From contig OU964930.1 in assembly GCA_918807975.1 (NCBI GenBank), positions 12,022,372 to 12,086,371 on the forward strand: a stretch of DNA of 64,000 nucleotides. Reading direction: 5' to 3'. Source of the DNA: Aplidium turbinatum (lineage: Eukaryota; Chordata; Ascidiacea; Aplousobranchia; Polyclinidae). The position numbers and the translations under genes were made by a program. The notes beneath the pieces were generated by a model. It was not told the origin of the DNA, ran no database searches, and worked only from the letters and a program-made list of their open reading frames with translations. Shown here piece by piece: positions 39,701 through 54,700 of the stretch (position 1 is its first letter; the number at the start of each line of letters is the position of its first letter).

Positions 39701-42700
39701 TTCTAAAAATTGCTCTTCATTCAGCCGCAACTAATCGAAAAAGCTAAAGCAAAAAAATTAATAAAATACAGTAATAATGTTTGCTTACCATTGTCAATGT
39801 TTCTTTGATTTTTAATGAACTCGACATCATCATCTCGAATGTCGGTTTCTTCACAGTCCGGACTTTCATCGTCATCAGAGAATGCTTCCACATCCCACCT
39901 TCCTATTACCCCAAGAAAAATGTCACAGTTACTTTATTTATGTTAAAAAAATGAACTAAAAAAAATTTAAATTACAGGATTTGATCAGACACTAGTTTAG
40001 AGTTTTCTGTAACAACATACCCAACAGTTCATACTTTTTTTCTTTGAGCCATTGTATGACGTTCTGGAAGTTGGGTTCAGGAAATGCTGTAAAGACATAA
40101 ATGAAAGATAATTAAATTATTGTTATTTATTCATCGGTCGATTGCTTTTTTTTTAATTTTATGCATATATCATTACGTATCTTCGCGTATCTTCGCTTTT
40201 CCGCCTACATTAAAAGCGGTCAATTTGACGATTTTTTTACGCTTTGCTACAAGCTTGCTTTACAAATTGCTTAAAAACCAACTTTAATATTTTTGTATAA
40301 TCTATAAAAAGTACATTATTTTGTAAATTAAGAAAATACGTAACCATTCTATAGCAGTGCAGCAGATAAGCCAGAAACGGATAGGCTATAGTTTGGCATC
40401 CCCAGGATCTAAATTCCCTAATATTTCACACACTATAGCTTCCAGGCTGGTAAAAGAGTTCAACAAAATCCGCTTTGAGTCCCGCAACTTTAACAGTGGA
40501 AGACGATAAGAAAAGGGGTTTATTGATTGAAACATATGCTACTTTAAATAAGTTGAGTGTTTTTTAAGGAACACCATATAGATCTATTTCCTGTTCAACG
40601 CGGTTCAAGACTACTCCTCAAAATAAACATACAGTAGGTTACAGATATAGGCTTTGACTTTCGCAGCGCATAAAACTATATTATTTTTCATCGACAGTCC
40701 TTGAATTAAACCAGTAAAGAAACTGTATGTTCATCACTTCTGTGGCAGTATAACGTTCTTCAAAACTGCAGTGTGAGTATTGGTTACTTTTAAAATAACA
40801 ATGCGGAAGACACCAAGACTGTTGAGTTAGCCTACTGTAGCCTACAACAAAAAATTATGTAGGTTAATACAGTAGCGTACCTAGGGAATGGCAAGCAGGG
40901 CTCGAGCCATGGGCGCCACATTGATAAGGGCGCAAAAATCGGCTGGTAAAAGTTAAAATTTGTAGCTTACACTTTCTTCAAAATTTAATTTGCGCCCAAT
41001 ACAATACAAAGATCAAAAAGGAGTCTCTCTTTTACTGTAGCCATTGTTAAACATTGGAATTGTGACTTTGTCAAAGCAACATTGTGCCTCTCCTGGCTCA
41101 TTTTGCGTTCAGTCTCAAACCATTGGAAGTTTAGTAAAGTCGCTAAGCAGCGATTAGTTGGAGCTTAGAAGTAGCGCCAGAACTTACTCATTCATTTTTA
41201 TAAGAATTTATTTAAATTTAATTTGTTGTATCACTTCAATTTGGCCTGACCAGAGCACTCAGTCTGTTCTATAGGAAGAAATTAGCATTAAGGTATTATT
41301 GAGCCTATAAGCATGATTATATGAAATTTTGAGACCAAGAATTAGGCTAGGTAGCCTATGATTTATTTTTACGTGCTGTACTGGTGCTGCCTACCAGCAG
41401 TCTGAAGTTTTGAGAGTCATTCTCAACTTCACAAGCTATGCTTTATGAATGTACGGTACCTTACTCTACTTTTACCTAACTTGATCAAGTTATCAAATAG
41501 ATGAAATGAACGCAATTTGTAGTAGAACACACAAATATTGGGAATGACTCGCTATCAGTTTCTTCAATCTCTAGTTAGCATACAACCCAACGGTCACAAA
41601 ACCTGCCGACATGTCAACAAAATAATGTCGGCGACAAATTAAATTAATCAATAGCCTATTAGTTTTGAAAAAATCTGCCGGACTTGGGTCGTTCTATTTT
41701 TATCCATAGTTATCCAACAAAAATACTCGTATCTATAGGTCGGTCACCGCTGCTTGCATCAACACAGCGCTCTATTGAGATGAATTTAAAGTAGGCCTAT
41801 ATACGGTAAGTAAAAGACTATGAAAACACTTTTGTCCATGTAGGCCTATATACAATAATTTTGGACCAAGTCTATTTTAACTTTTACTTCTCTTTTTTAA
41901 TTCCAAATAATTATAAAAGCAGACCATGAAACAAAGCAATACAAAGAAACAGGAAAGTGGGGCTAAAGGGAGAAAGAGACGAAAGTTGCAAGCAGCAAAA
42001 GTTGAAAAGCCAAGCAAGTTCTTCGCTTTAATTGATTTGTAGCGGTATAGGGCCTAATCTGTATTTAAAACACGACCAGTATGAGACACTAGCAAACAAT
42101 TGGCATTAACGATAGGCCTACACACGACAAACCAACGATATTAGCAAACAGTAATAACTAGAAGGTCATAACCAACTTCTGTCCGATTATGTCCAATATT
42201 TTACTTGTTAGTAGGCTACAGTATACACAGCGTCAGATGAAAAACAAAGGGGAAGCCGCGTCAGCTAGTTTTTATGTGGGAAATAACTTGGAAAGAAGGC
42301 ACAAAGCGCAGCATTTTATCAAATTGATTTGCTCCGCAAGGAGAAGCCTTTGAATTTGAACGTAATAAAATGGCAATAACACATTTATTTTCTTCGTGAT
42401 TTGTTCATACAAGACTTGTATGCTAATGCCAGCATTTGATAAATGCAAAATAGCAGTACCATCTTTGTATGAAAAAGGGCGCACATCTAAACTTTGCCAT
42501 AGGCGCCATTTTGCATAGGTACGCCACTGGGTTAATACAATATACAGTACATTCTAACAGTCTTCAGAAGTAGCCTACAATAGGCTAGCTAAGGTGTATG
42601 CGTTTGCTCCAGTCCAAAGCTGCTTAATTGCTATCACCTTTCACATGACACGCAAATACGGCCTTAATAGGCTACATACAGTAGGCTATAACGTGCAAAT

Positions 42701-45700
42701 CAAGCGTCTATAGCAGGAAGTTGTAAGTTAAATTTTTAAGGTTTGTATAATGTGTAGCCTACTGTAGTTAACATTGGACAACATTGTTTCTCTGAATGCA
42801 CAAGCTTGTCTTGTATATGGTGTGATTTTACGAAACACGCCAAATGATCGAGATCTAAAAATTCTAAACTTACAGTATAGCATGCCACTTAACAAACTGT
42901 TTGTATCAGGTTCTTTTAAATTGTACATTCTCTCACGTGGGTGTGTTCTCTCATGTTCAAGTCTTGTCTTCACTACCAACACGGCACATCGAATTTCAAT
43001 CAGGTGGTATCCACTTTGAACCAGTGGTGCTGAATTAAAGGGAATTTCAACATTCTCTTCAAGGTAAGCGTACACGACATCTAGTAATACACAAGTAATC
43101 TTTTCAAAACGTTAATGATGACAATACGCTGGACAAAACCTTTGTAAATTTATTCAATCAACGAAAGGTGTTAAACAATTACCAGGGTCTGGCCAAATCA
43201 GCGTGAAATGGCGCTTTGGTGGATTGTAGTTAAGCCAATGAAGGAGTGTTCTTCGTTCAAGAGACCCTGTCAAAATTGTATAACCTCTATAAAATGAAAT
43301 AAAAACAACACAGCAAATAACTAGATTCCAAAGCCAATGAATTTAGATATGTTTGTGCGGTGCTTTACGGAAAGAAAAAATAAAAAACGCTGTCCATGCT
43401 TTTTTTGGGTAAAGTTTTATATCTATTAGTCTATATTTCAGTCATTCTGTGCGAAGTAATATAAGTTGAAGCAGTAGTGTTTTTTGAGCAAAATGAATCG
43501 AAATGGTGAAAATTGATTCAAGGTTTAAACAAAGCTCTTGAAAAAAATTGACTCGAATGACAACAAGACAAGGGAATTTGCATTAAAACACAATAATCTT
43601 TTCACACTTACAAAGCTGAATATTTTGGAAATCTTAAAAAAAAAAACATTTTGCAAAAGTAGCTACCCAATTCAAGTAGGCTAGTATTGTGTTTTTCGGG
43701 TTTGTTTTAAATTTTTAGTACCCATCATCAAAACTAAACAAATAAAGTTCTTCGCTAACAAACTTAAATTTGCAATTAAACAACACGAAACCAACACAAC
43801 TAATTTTGCGTTTTACACAATGCACTGTTGAAAGAGTGCTGACTATCAGTGAAAGTAGCTTTTTAAATGCAATCATTATTTACAAACCTGTTTCCAACAT
43901 TGCTGTAACGATGTGTTCAAAGTGGTAACCCCAGGCTTGTAGGCGTGGAGCAATAGCTTTGACTGTTTCTACGTAATAATAGTCAAACAAAATTAAAAAG
44001 CTTATTTTTTTAAATGGGCATTAAGTTATGCCCTAGCTAGACACTTTTGCAGTAGCAAAGTTTGCTTTTGAATAAAACCTTATTTAAAAAATAAATTTAT
44101 AAAGTAATGGTTTAGATTTTAGAATAAGCAAAATATTCTTTCAAAACTGTTCTACTGTTTCAATCTGCAGTACTATGTCGTGTCGACCTGCAGTACTATG
44201 TTGTGAACTTAATCAAACGTCAAAATTCTCGGGAGTAAGCTATACTGTGGGACTATCACTTGGTAAAACGACACATTATGCCAAGGCTTCCCAAACTAGG
44301 GGTGGCGATCCTTCAGGGGATCGCTCAAAAAATTTTAGGGGTCCACTTGTTTTCTGAAAAAATGTTACATGTATACATGTTTCATGAATGTTAAGTAGGC
44401 CCCCTACATCCATATTATATTCAAAATTAGGGTTACCATAAGTTCCTCTTTGTAGAGCGCATGTCCTTTGTTTTGATCAAAAAATATTTTATTCTCTAAA
44501 GTTGTATAAAAGTGCCCAAATATTTTCTTTTTGCAGTTTAAACAACAAAATGTAAACTCATTCAGCTTGAAAAAAATATCCATCAGTTGTAAAAATAAAA
44601 CCACAAAATCTGTCAAGATTTAGAAAATATTTCCTTAATTATTGATGTAATGTTTAAGGCTTCAAGGTTAATTTTCTTGGTTTAATGTTTACAGTTTTCT
44701 AACATTGTAGGCCTAATGTTGAAAAGATTCTTACAAAACCCTGCATTATGTTGTGTTTTCGTTTATTTCAATCTTTAGGATATTCGTCACTTTTGCAGTA
44801 TACTTGGTCATTTCTTCGGTTTGTCGCGTTTAGTCTCAGAATAATTCCAATTGTCAGCGTTAACCTATGTTATATCTATGTTCACTTTATACAGAATGTA
44901 TTAGTAGTAGGCCATGTACCCACGTCATCAACTTCTCTTCAGCGATGAAACCACACTGTCAGTACAATTTGAAGTGAAGTGTCTTTATTCCAAACCATAG
45001 ATTCTTATTTCTATTACACCACATTGTAAAGATATTTTCACGACGTTGAAATGTGATGCGTTTTTCGTATTACACGAGTATCCTGCTTTTCGTATTACAC
45101 TGGTATCCAGTAAAAAAACTAACTTACAGATATATTACCTCTTACGATGTATGATTTATTGTAAAGTAAGTTGTAAGGGTTTGTCACGTCCAGCCATAGA
45201 AGCAGCGCCGAATCCTCTGAAAATTTATTTACTTGTAAATACAAAAACACAAGTTGCCATTTCATTTCGTCACTAGGCTATACAGATCATAAGGCCTATC
45301 GGCACCCAAAAATTATCGACTATGAAGGTTTGCGATAGGCCGACTTAGCACACTGCTTAATTCTGAAAGGTGGCAAGTCTAATATACAGTGCCGTCAATC
45401 GTGATAGATCAACTCTTTCTTACAAATACATACTTACAAAATTATTTCTTCATGACAAAAATTAAGTAAACCGTTTTAAAACTTTTTTAAATATATACTT
45501 AAATGAACTTATTCTGGTGCTAGCAGGCTATAGCATGATGTCTACTCCCATTAGCATTATGGTGTAAGGCAGTGCTTCTCAACCCCTGGGTCGCGACCCA
45601 AAACTGGGTCGCCGTTTCATTTGGCTGGGTCGCTTTAAGATGTGGTGATAAAAGATAATGTCGCTTGAGCAAAGTTAAAACTGCCTGCCACTAGGCTACT

Positions 45701-48700
45701 TTAGTTTTTGTAGTTTCCACTATTCAAACTATGCCGCAGGTTTCACCCGACGAGGTTACAATGTTCACTTTTATATTGTGACGTTACAGTTGTCTTTCAC
45801 ATCATTATTCTCTTTGCCGATAAGTTGTGGAATAAGAAGATCGCGTCTCAAAAAACAGCATCATTTACCGTTTTGAATCAGTTACTGGAAGACACGGAGT
45901 TAGGCTTTCACGATGTCCAGCTTGTCATAGAAAGCCAATTGAGTTCATTGATACGAGAATTTGATTTGATTAACCCTAAAAACGCAAAGGATTTGGAATG
46001 GGTAAGCAATCCATTTGATATTGATGTTGATACCATGCCTGAAAACTACCAAAGCATTTTTAGGTTTCAAGAGGAGTTTATTGACATTCAGTGCGACAGT
46101 GTATTGATGAACTGTTTTAAGAAAGAAACTCTTGGTCAATTTTGGACAAAAGTCAAGAATGAAAAGACTGTTGTTGGCACGCACGCAGTAAAAGCTCTCC
46201 TGCCATTTGTTACTACCTGCCTGTGTGAGAGCGGGTTTTCTGCGCACACTCACATCAAAACAAAGGAGAGAAATTGCCTTCAGCCTGAAGATGACATGAG
46301 ATTGGCACTGAGCAACATAGCTCCAAATTTTGACAAAGTTGTTGAAACAATACAAAGTCAAGGCTCACATTAATTAAATTCTACATTTTAGTGTTGTATT
46401 TAATCGTGTTATTTTTGAGTGTGGCTCATTTTTTCATGCTTACAAAAAGTTGTGCAAAACGTAGTTTTAGAAATAGGGTCGGCAAATCTTCGTTATTAAT
46501 TTAACCTTAATATTTGGGTCGCCACAAATAAAGGTTGAGAAGCACTGGTGTAAGGTCTAGAAATAATCATATTATCATGCATTTCCATACCATTCTTCTG
46601 GAGATATACCCTTCATAAGTCTTCTAAGAATGACACAAATAAATCATTGGAAGTTTTTCACCACATCACCTTTCAGTCAACACAATCAAGCAAAGAGAGC
46701 AAAGACAATCAACAGCTGGGGACATTGTCTTTGGAAGTATGGTTTTAGTGACCAACCACGAGAGCTAAATTTCTTATGTTGGCTAGGTCACATGTTTGTG
46801 GGTCATCGTGGTAAACCTTACGCTGTGCGTGATGGTTGGGTGACAAATGGCGGTAGATCCCAAGCTATAGTAGATTTGTAGCACCATCATTTTTAGTCAA
46901 TTTCTAGTGCACTTTCGGTGATTTTACTGTAAGCTGCACTAGGCTTTATATAGCTGATTGTTTTCAATTTTAGCATGTCTTACATCATGAGACTTGTACT
47001 ATTTTCTCCCTACAAGCAACACTTTAATCAAAAAAGATAGCGGCTTTTATTCCGTTCAAACGCTAGATCACCCACTCTCACCGTATTCATTGCTCTTCCT
47101 CAACTGTTCGTACATGTGATGAGGAATTACCAGTTTCAGCTTTTCCAGACGAACAATTGACTGCGTTGTCAGACCATGCATGTGAACGTGCATTGTTACT
47201 TGGTCTTTCTGATCCCATACGTCTCCTGACATACAAAAATATAACAAATTTCCGGCTACGTTTGTTTACCTTGAAAGTTAAGTCCATAACTACGTTAACA
47301 GACTGGGATTATATTCTCAGTCTAAGCATTTCAATAATTATATTCAACAATGATTAGCTTAACCGTCGAAAGTAAATCATTGTCAAAAATCGAAATCTAC
47401 AATTTCATGAAATAAGCCTAAGAGACAAAAATATTTGAAAAACATAATGTTAGAATATTATTAATTTATGTTATGGCTTGACAAAACCGGAAACCCAAGC
47501 GTTGGTGGACGTGGCGCGTTTGCGTGCCCAGTATCGGCAAGCGTGGGTAGACACAACTTTTCGTTGCTCAACGTCGGAACAGTGTTTATTGTCTTATATA
47601 GTACAGCTTGCATTACTTCGACGAATGCCTTGAACAAAAACTTGTTTGTTCACAACTGGTTTTTAAAAAAGTCGTTTTACATTGATTGAAAGCCTAAATA
47701 CGTTGAATCTATGTAAAAGAGGCTAATTTAATGTTTGGAGGTATGTTTATTACTGTTTGAAGTTATTTTTATTATTGTGTAGGCCTACTTCATAATTATG
47801 ATGAAGTATGATTGGCATGCAATGTATAGGCTATGTAGCATTTCGACATATCGGGTTGTCGAATTTGGAAAGACTAAACGTGAAAGCAACTGTTTCAAGA
47901 TCTTTTGAGAAAAATATTACTTTGACAATCCCATGTAGGTCTACGTCCAGGAAGTTGCTGTCGATCTTTTCGCACGTTGTGAAGCATGTATTTTTTCAGG
48001 CTCTCTGTCTTACAACCACCTCCGACACGAATGATTTGTCCATCGCGATAAAATTCTGCGATTCCTTCCAGGAACTGATCAAGGGCGTGGTTGGTGTAAC
48101 ACACAACGAGGATTTGAGAAGAATCCTTCATTTCTTGGGGTGTAAATCGAACTGATGAGCGTCTCATTACATTTCTTTAAAAAGAAGATAGAATCAAGTT
48201 TTAGTCAATTTGTTAATCATTTCATTTATTTTTATTTCCAGCATTCGATGAATGCAAAATAGCAGGATTATTTCCTTTAAAGATATATATACCGTACATA
48301 GATAGCAAGACGTTCTTGAATGACTTACAAGCCGTTCTTTAAGTTCAATTAAAGGCATGCAAATCGCTTTTAAATGTATTCGATGCGCTAAATTGTATAA
48401 CACATGTTACAAAATCACATGTCTGTTTCACATGTCATGTACAAAATCATATCACATGTCATGTCATACAAAAATTGTTAACCTTTATTTTTTTTTTACT
48501 TCTTCTTTGTGACATTTGTTGTTATAACAATATCAGGCAGTAAAAAATCAAAGTGTGAATTTTCGAAAGTTTCACTCAAACGGTCACCAACAGTTGGCAA
48601 AACTTGCAAAATTCACAATAAAAGTAACAAATACAAGCAATCTCAAGCAATGTCTACCTGAAACGTCTGTTATCAGCATCCAGCAACAACTTCATGATGG

Positions 48701-51700
48701 CCAGCCCCACGTGGGTCTTCCCTGTTCCAGGGGGACCCTGAATCACAGACATCTCGTTGGTGATCGCGTTTCTGAGAGCAGCCACTTGGGAAGGATCCAA
48801 CTGAAGATCTTCTGCATTCGGCCATTTGTCCTCTTTTAGGATATCAACCTTGGTTGCGTCACTTGGTCCACCTTCGCTGGAGAGTCGATCTAAGATAAAC
48901 GTTAGCATGTGTGGAAACATACAAATGTGTAAGCACAAGTTAATTTTTTGTCAAATATAACAATGTTCTTCAGTTACACACTATCCATCGATACGTGCTT
49001 TCAAACTAAACAAGTTAACTATTCACTGTGAAAATCAGTGATTAACTTTTCTGAAAAATCAACTTAACGTCGACATGGTGAAGCTACATGTTTTTCAGTG
49101 GTAAAAATTGATTTTTGCTACAAAGGTTAGGCATGTAAGCTTGAATCTAAAATAATACCAATCACGGAACTGTTGAAGCAGAAATCTATTATTATCGACA
49201 AACTGTTTCCACGAGCCGTTGACACAAACTTTCAACAGCATTCCATAAATCTTGACATATGTTGCTGAGCATGATGTTTACAGGCCTACCGAGAGAATAT
49301 CACTTGAAATTTAAAAAGTTTTGAAAAGCAGAAATAAAACCCGGATTCAGCATAGGCTACTGCGCAAACTTCAACTTCATAATTGATGGAACCTGAAGTG
49401 CTGAAGTTTATATAATACTCAGCCACTTCTACAGCAAAATATACATAATTTAGCCTATGTTTGAAAGTGTCAACACGTAGATTCAAAGCATACCATTTTC
49501 ATTTAAAATGCTCTTGAAATCATATTGAACAGCGGCTGCTCTTCCTCTTAAGTAGCGAGGAGGTTTTACAGTTTTGCCACAAAAAACGATATAGCGTTCC
49601 AACGGAAGTGTTTCAACTTCTGAAAAAAAAACGTTTAAAAGTGTAATTTCACTAGAAACAAACATCCCAACCAAAACGCTACAAACATCGATCAGGTTTT
49701 CTGCTAAATAAGCATCTTCGAATAGACAAGTACTATTTGGTTGACGTTGAGCCATTCTTTGCAATACAAAATACTACTAAAATTGAAATGTTGAACTACA
49801 CAATATTATAAACAACCTATACTGTATTCCAATACAGGAGCGGATCCAGCAAGTAGCCGTAGAGGGGGCGATTTTAGCTAATCACAATTATCTGTAGGTC
49901 TACATAACACAACTTGCAAATAAAACGTAAATAAAGTTACTCTTCTGTGTTTTAGTGAGGGGGGGAGTGCGATCGCTTTCTCTGGATCCGCCACTGTACC
50001 AAAAAAAAAAACTAATAACTTTCTGATCCTGTTCCTGATTGAAGACATGAAGTGGCTGAATCATAAAATTAATGCAGTTACAGTTTTTTAATGAGCATTA
50101 TTACAACTAGAAAAAATAGTCTTTCTACACTAAGGAAAAGTCTCCAGACGTTAAATCAATGCAAAAACGAAGATTGCTGGGCAAGCATGCCTGCACTTCA
50201 AAACTCATCTGAGATTGACCTAACACAATTTTTTTGTGATGCTGTAAGTAGAGTTAGAAACGTATATTGTTTTTTGCACAATGTGCTTTGTGACAAACGG
50301 TTCTACCAGAGATTGCTTGTATGTAAGTCATCTATGGTCCTACATAAATAATCAATATAGTTTCTTGACAAAATGAAACAAAACTTAAAACAACAAAATG
50401 AAATAAGAATATGACCGAATAGAGTTCAGAATACAGCATAAAACAAGACTTGTGCCAATCAATGATTAACTGCACAAGTGCACAATGCACATCAAACCAA
50501 GCATTGCCGTCGTCAAAATACTCATAAAAATACAAAAACAATTTCATTTTGGTAAAAGAACGTTCTGAGAGTTTTGAAAAACCGTTTCACTCGTAAAAAA
50601 TATGTATGTTTTGGCAATACAAAACTGTGAACCACATAGGCCAATAGCCAAAGCAGTTAAGCACACCAGTTCATTGACTGTCGTAAAAAGGAATAGTGAA
50701 ATATTATCGGGAAAAGCAATGTGTACAGTTGCATTCCGCTAAATCGGACTAACGCAGTGGCGTATCCTGGTTGATTTGCGTAGGCATGCAATGGAGGGAG
50801 GGTCATAGCCAGTGTAGGGGGGTTTGGGGGCATGCTCCCCCAGGAAAATTTTGCAAATTTGCCTTAGGTTTTATAGCTTTTCTTGCAATCTGAGCTTTAC
50901 TTAGCTGATAATTGTTTGAGCTGTTTTTCAAAAAATGAGGTTTGAAAGACATCATGAATCCAATGTCTTAATTTTATATGCCATGTTAAACATTCAATAC
51001 CAGTTAGGCTAAAGCTTTTTGCAATGCAATACAACGAATACCAGATTAAACCTGGCCAGCTGAAATAGGATCAGATTACCGAATACCCAATCGAAAGATC
51101 CCTGCTGCTCTGTGACATCGCCAATGACGAAATCTGACTGAAAACTTTGATACAGTATAGGCCTAGACTTACACTATCTACAGTAGAGTTACATTATCTA
51201 TACAGTAGAAAGCCGCAAGGACTTAAACTATGAGAACCAAAAGAAAAATAGGCCAAACAAATGCCAATCGGGAAACTAAAAAATGCCCAATGGCCAAATA
51301 GTCCGGCCAAACACTTTTCAAAAAAGTCAAATTTCTTAAATTTGGTTGTAACAAGCCAATCTGGCAACCCTGTCTACAGATAGTGATTTTTGCTTTGCAA
51401 AAGCGACCAAGGCATGCAATTTCAAATCTGCATGCCTTGGTCGCCTCTGCGCCACAGCGTTGTAAAAGAGCGGCGATTAGGCAAATTGTATTATCAACGC
51501 ATGCTGAGCTCTCCTCTGCATGCAGGGTTGCCAGGGTCAGTGTCACGATTTCTTTCTATCTCTTACCAGGAAAAAGACTTGGAAAGGTTCAATGACGTAG
51601 TTTAATGGGTCAAACCGAAAAGCAGTCAATTAAATGTCGAATAATTCTACTTAGCGAAATGATAATCTGACTTCTTGAAGAACTTTAACGAACGGCTTCT

Positions 51701-54700
51701 CAAATAACTCTAATTTCTGCATCAACTATACCAATTCACAACTCATAGCACAACTCTCATAATCAACTCGTAACAATCACCATAATAATAATCTCAGAAT
51801 CTCAGAATAATCATTACACAAACTACACCACTATTTATAGTTGGCTGTTCAGTCCAGTAACTTCGAGAGGGTTACATCATAAAGAACCATCGTTCGGTCA
51901 CGTAGCATTTAAAAGGTAAACAACAGAAGTCTCTAGAAGGTCACGTTCGCAAGAAGATTCTTACATAATAACGATTTCGCAATCGGACATTTACTGATAA
52001 ACAACCTTATGACGTCATGACAAACGACGCTCAGAAATCATGAAAAACAACAGAACCTTGTAGATTTGCATGCTTACAGATGATTCCAGAAATACGTTAC
52101 ATAATACAAATTTCTCAATCAGAGGTTACTTCAGGTCATAACCGATAATAACACAACGCACCAGAATTCCATAATGAAAATAGCACATTCGTTGAAGATA
52201 CAAAGCAAGCCATCGCGAGGCATTTGCACCTTGATTGTGACAGTCAGCAAAGTTGCCAAAGTTTGAAAACGAAGAGTTGCTTCAAATACTGAAATTAAGA
52301 GAGCGAGGAGGTTCTTCTATTTTCTATTTCTACGCATAAATTCGTTGTCCCTGAAAGATTTCTGATTTCATCAGAATTGTAAGGCATGCAGTGCATGCCT
52401 TGCATGCATGGAGAATACGCCACTGGACTAACGTTTTCGGACGTTAATAGCCTACTTTATAAAATTAACAGCTTTTTCTGATTGTGTGGTATACTGGCAA
52501 AATGTTCGCAAGAAAAACCGCAGACACTGAAATCCTAAAATACTGTACTATCAGCTTCCAATCTCTCAAGAGCATAAAAAAACCATAAACGCTAATGCCG
52601 CAAGAAAGTGAGAAAAAAAACGAACAGAGCAGTGTTTCTTCTTTTAAATGTGTTGAAAAGAAAAACTGTTTGTGTACTGCTCCAAAGTGAGAGTTTTTTA
52701 AGCAATTGAAAGAGAAATTTAGCCTACAATTTTCATCCCAGCAGATGAATTTTCTATTTTTTGATAAAAAATGACAATGATGCGACTTGTAATAAAATAG
52801 TTATTAGCGCTTAAACTTGGTGTTGAATCAGCACCACCTGGGAATTCTGTTGAAATAAGAACCTAGGGATGTTAAGGTTAAGTGATTAGTAACTATGTTT
52901 AGATTACGCAGTAGGCTATAGAATTTAGAACTTGGCCGAATCATTCTGCTGACTCACTACACTTGTTTATTAAAAGACAGTGATAGGCTACTTATTTAAA
53001 GTTGTTTCATAATTGTTATTAGCGTGCTCTCACAATATGATATTATGATGTAAAACAACAATTTGATGTTGCGAATGTTTCATCTTATTTACAGCGCTTC
53101 CACTTTTGTGGTAATTACCACAATTGTGGAATTTTCATCATGCTTGTGGTAAAAATGTGGTAATGAAAAATTTGTGGTAATTTTGTGGTAATATGGAAAT
53201 TGTGTGTGGAAATGTTGCCAAAATGTGGAAATTATAAATTTTGAAAATTTGACATAAAATACTATCAATAAATAAGAGCATCTGTTGTCTTCCGAAATCG
53301 AACAGATATGCAAAAAACTACTTATAATAGCATGTGACTAGCATGTTCCGCTGTTTTCGGTTTGATTTTGGAATGCATCCTGACTTTTGACTTTGAACGT
53401 GGGGTAACCATATTCATAGTCAAGATGTCTTTCAGATTCTAGCTGCGGTGTCAAGTACAGTACTTTGCTCACTTATTTTTAATAACCGGACGTTTTAATA
53501 ACCCGTACTGTTAATAAACTGAGTAGTTGTTTTAGACTTTATTTTACACTATATACCTAGTGTAAATATAGCCAAATAATAGCGTTGCCAGATAAGGAAT
53601 TCTGTCCTATTTTGAGAAAAGTTTAAAGCTGTTAAAAACAAAAACTTTTTTTTGGAATTTTTTTTTTAGTTTTGGGTAAAGATCAAAACCCTAACCTTAT
53701 TCCTAAGTCTAACCATTACCTTAACCCTTCCTTACTTTAATCCTAACTCTGGCAACACCTGATTGTAACCATGGCAACAAGTGGGTAAAAATAGCCACTT
53801 TGTTAATGTAAAAGTATGTCGAAATACGGTTAAAATCGGGAAGAAAATCAAAGTAAAAAATGTGGTAATCTGAGGACAAATGTGGTAATACAAGTGGTAA
53901 TCTAGCTTTGTGAAAGTGGAAGCACTGCTTATTTAGGCTACTTCAGAAACTTACCTTGCAGCCCAGACAGCACATGACGATAAGCCTCAAAGTAGCCTTC
54001 AGTTTCAACCATGTAATATTTTTTCTTCATGTCATCTTTTGACACAAGCCTGTTGCCAGCAACTCCTGCAATGCGATACTTTTTATGTTAGAAAACGCTG
54101 TTTGTTACTTTTTTCTCAAGCTCTCCCAAACATTCGATTTTAAAATACGCACGAAATAAATTACATTTGAAGAAGCTAAAAGTGCTGGTTACCACAACAA
54201 AATTAATGTTTATGTAGGCCTAATGAGTAATATTAGGCAATTGGATTGTTGCGCACATGCTGCCATTTTGAAGTAAAATGATGCAGACATATAAGCAGTA
54301 GGTTACATCAACTTTAATGCTTATTTATATTTTTGATATTGACCCACTGCTCTTCATTACGTGCGAGTTACTTTTCCAATTAATCTTTTGGATTTTTCAC
54401 AATTTCTTTACAACTTAATCCGAAGCATAAATAATAATAATTTTTTATCAATGTTAACATTAATATCTTCATTGAGCTTAGCATACACAGCTCAAAAAGT
54501 TGGATGCCTACAAGAAGAGCAAGACTTCCAAAGGCATGAGATGCAGACATAGCCTACATTGGAGTAGCATTATTAATAGTTGTGTTATGTTGTCAAATAA
54601 ATCTGTACAAGACGACCGTAATGACAGCATCTCCCACAAGAGGGTCGCATGATCTTTGAAGAGCTGTTGATACTATAGGCTGCTTACTTATCTTTTCTCT

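Noticed and set aside
42728-43075. 115-codon minus-strand ORF (and its plus-strand partner 42774-43019)
   Set aside because: It overlaps no phase-compatible exon. The string [17 protein letters not shown] looks like a repeated noncoding word; I could not verify this.
43285-43290. Acceptor TATAG|AGG for exon 14
   Set aside because: It would break phase with exon 13; the AG two bases further in restores it.
47808-48155. 115-codon plus-strand ORF
   Set aside because: It lies antisense to exon 12 of the host gene, which has clear homology and splice sites.
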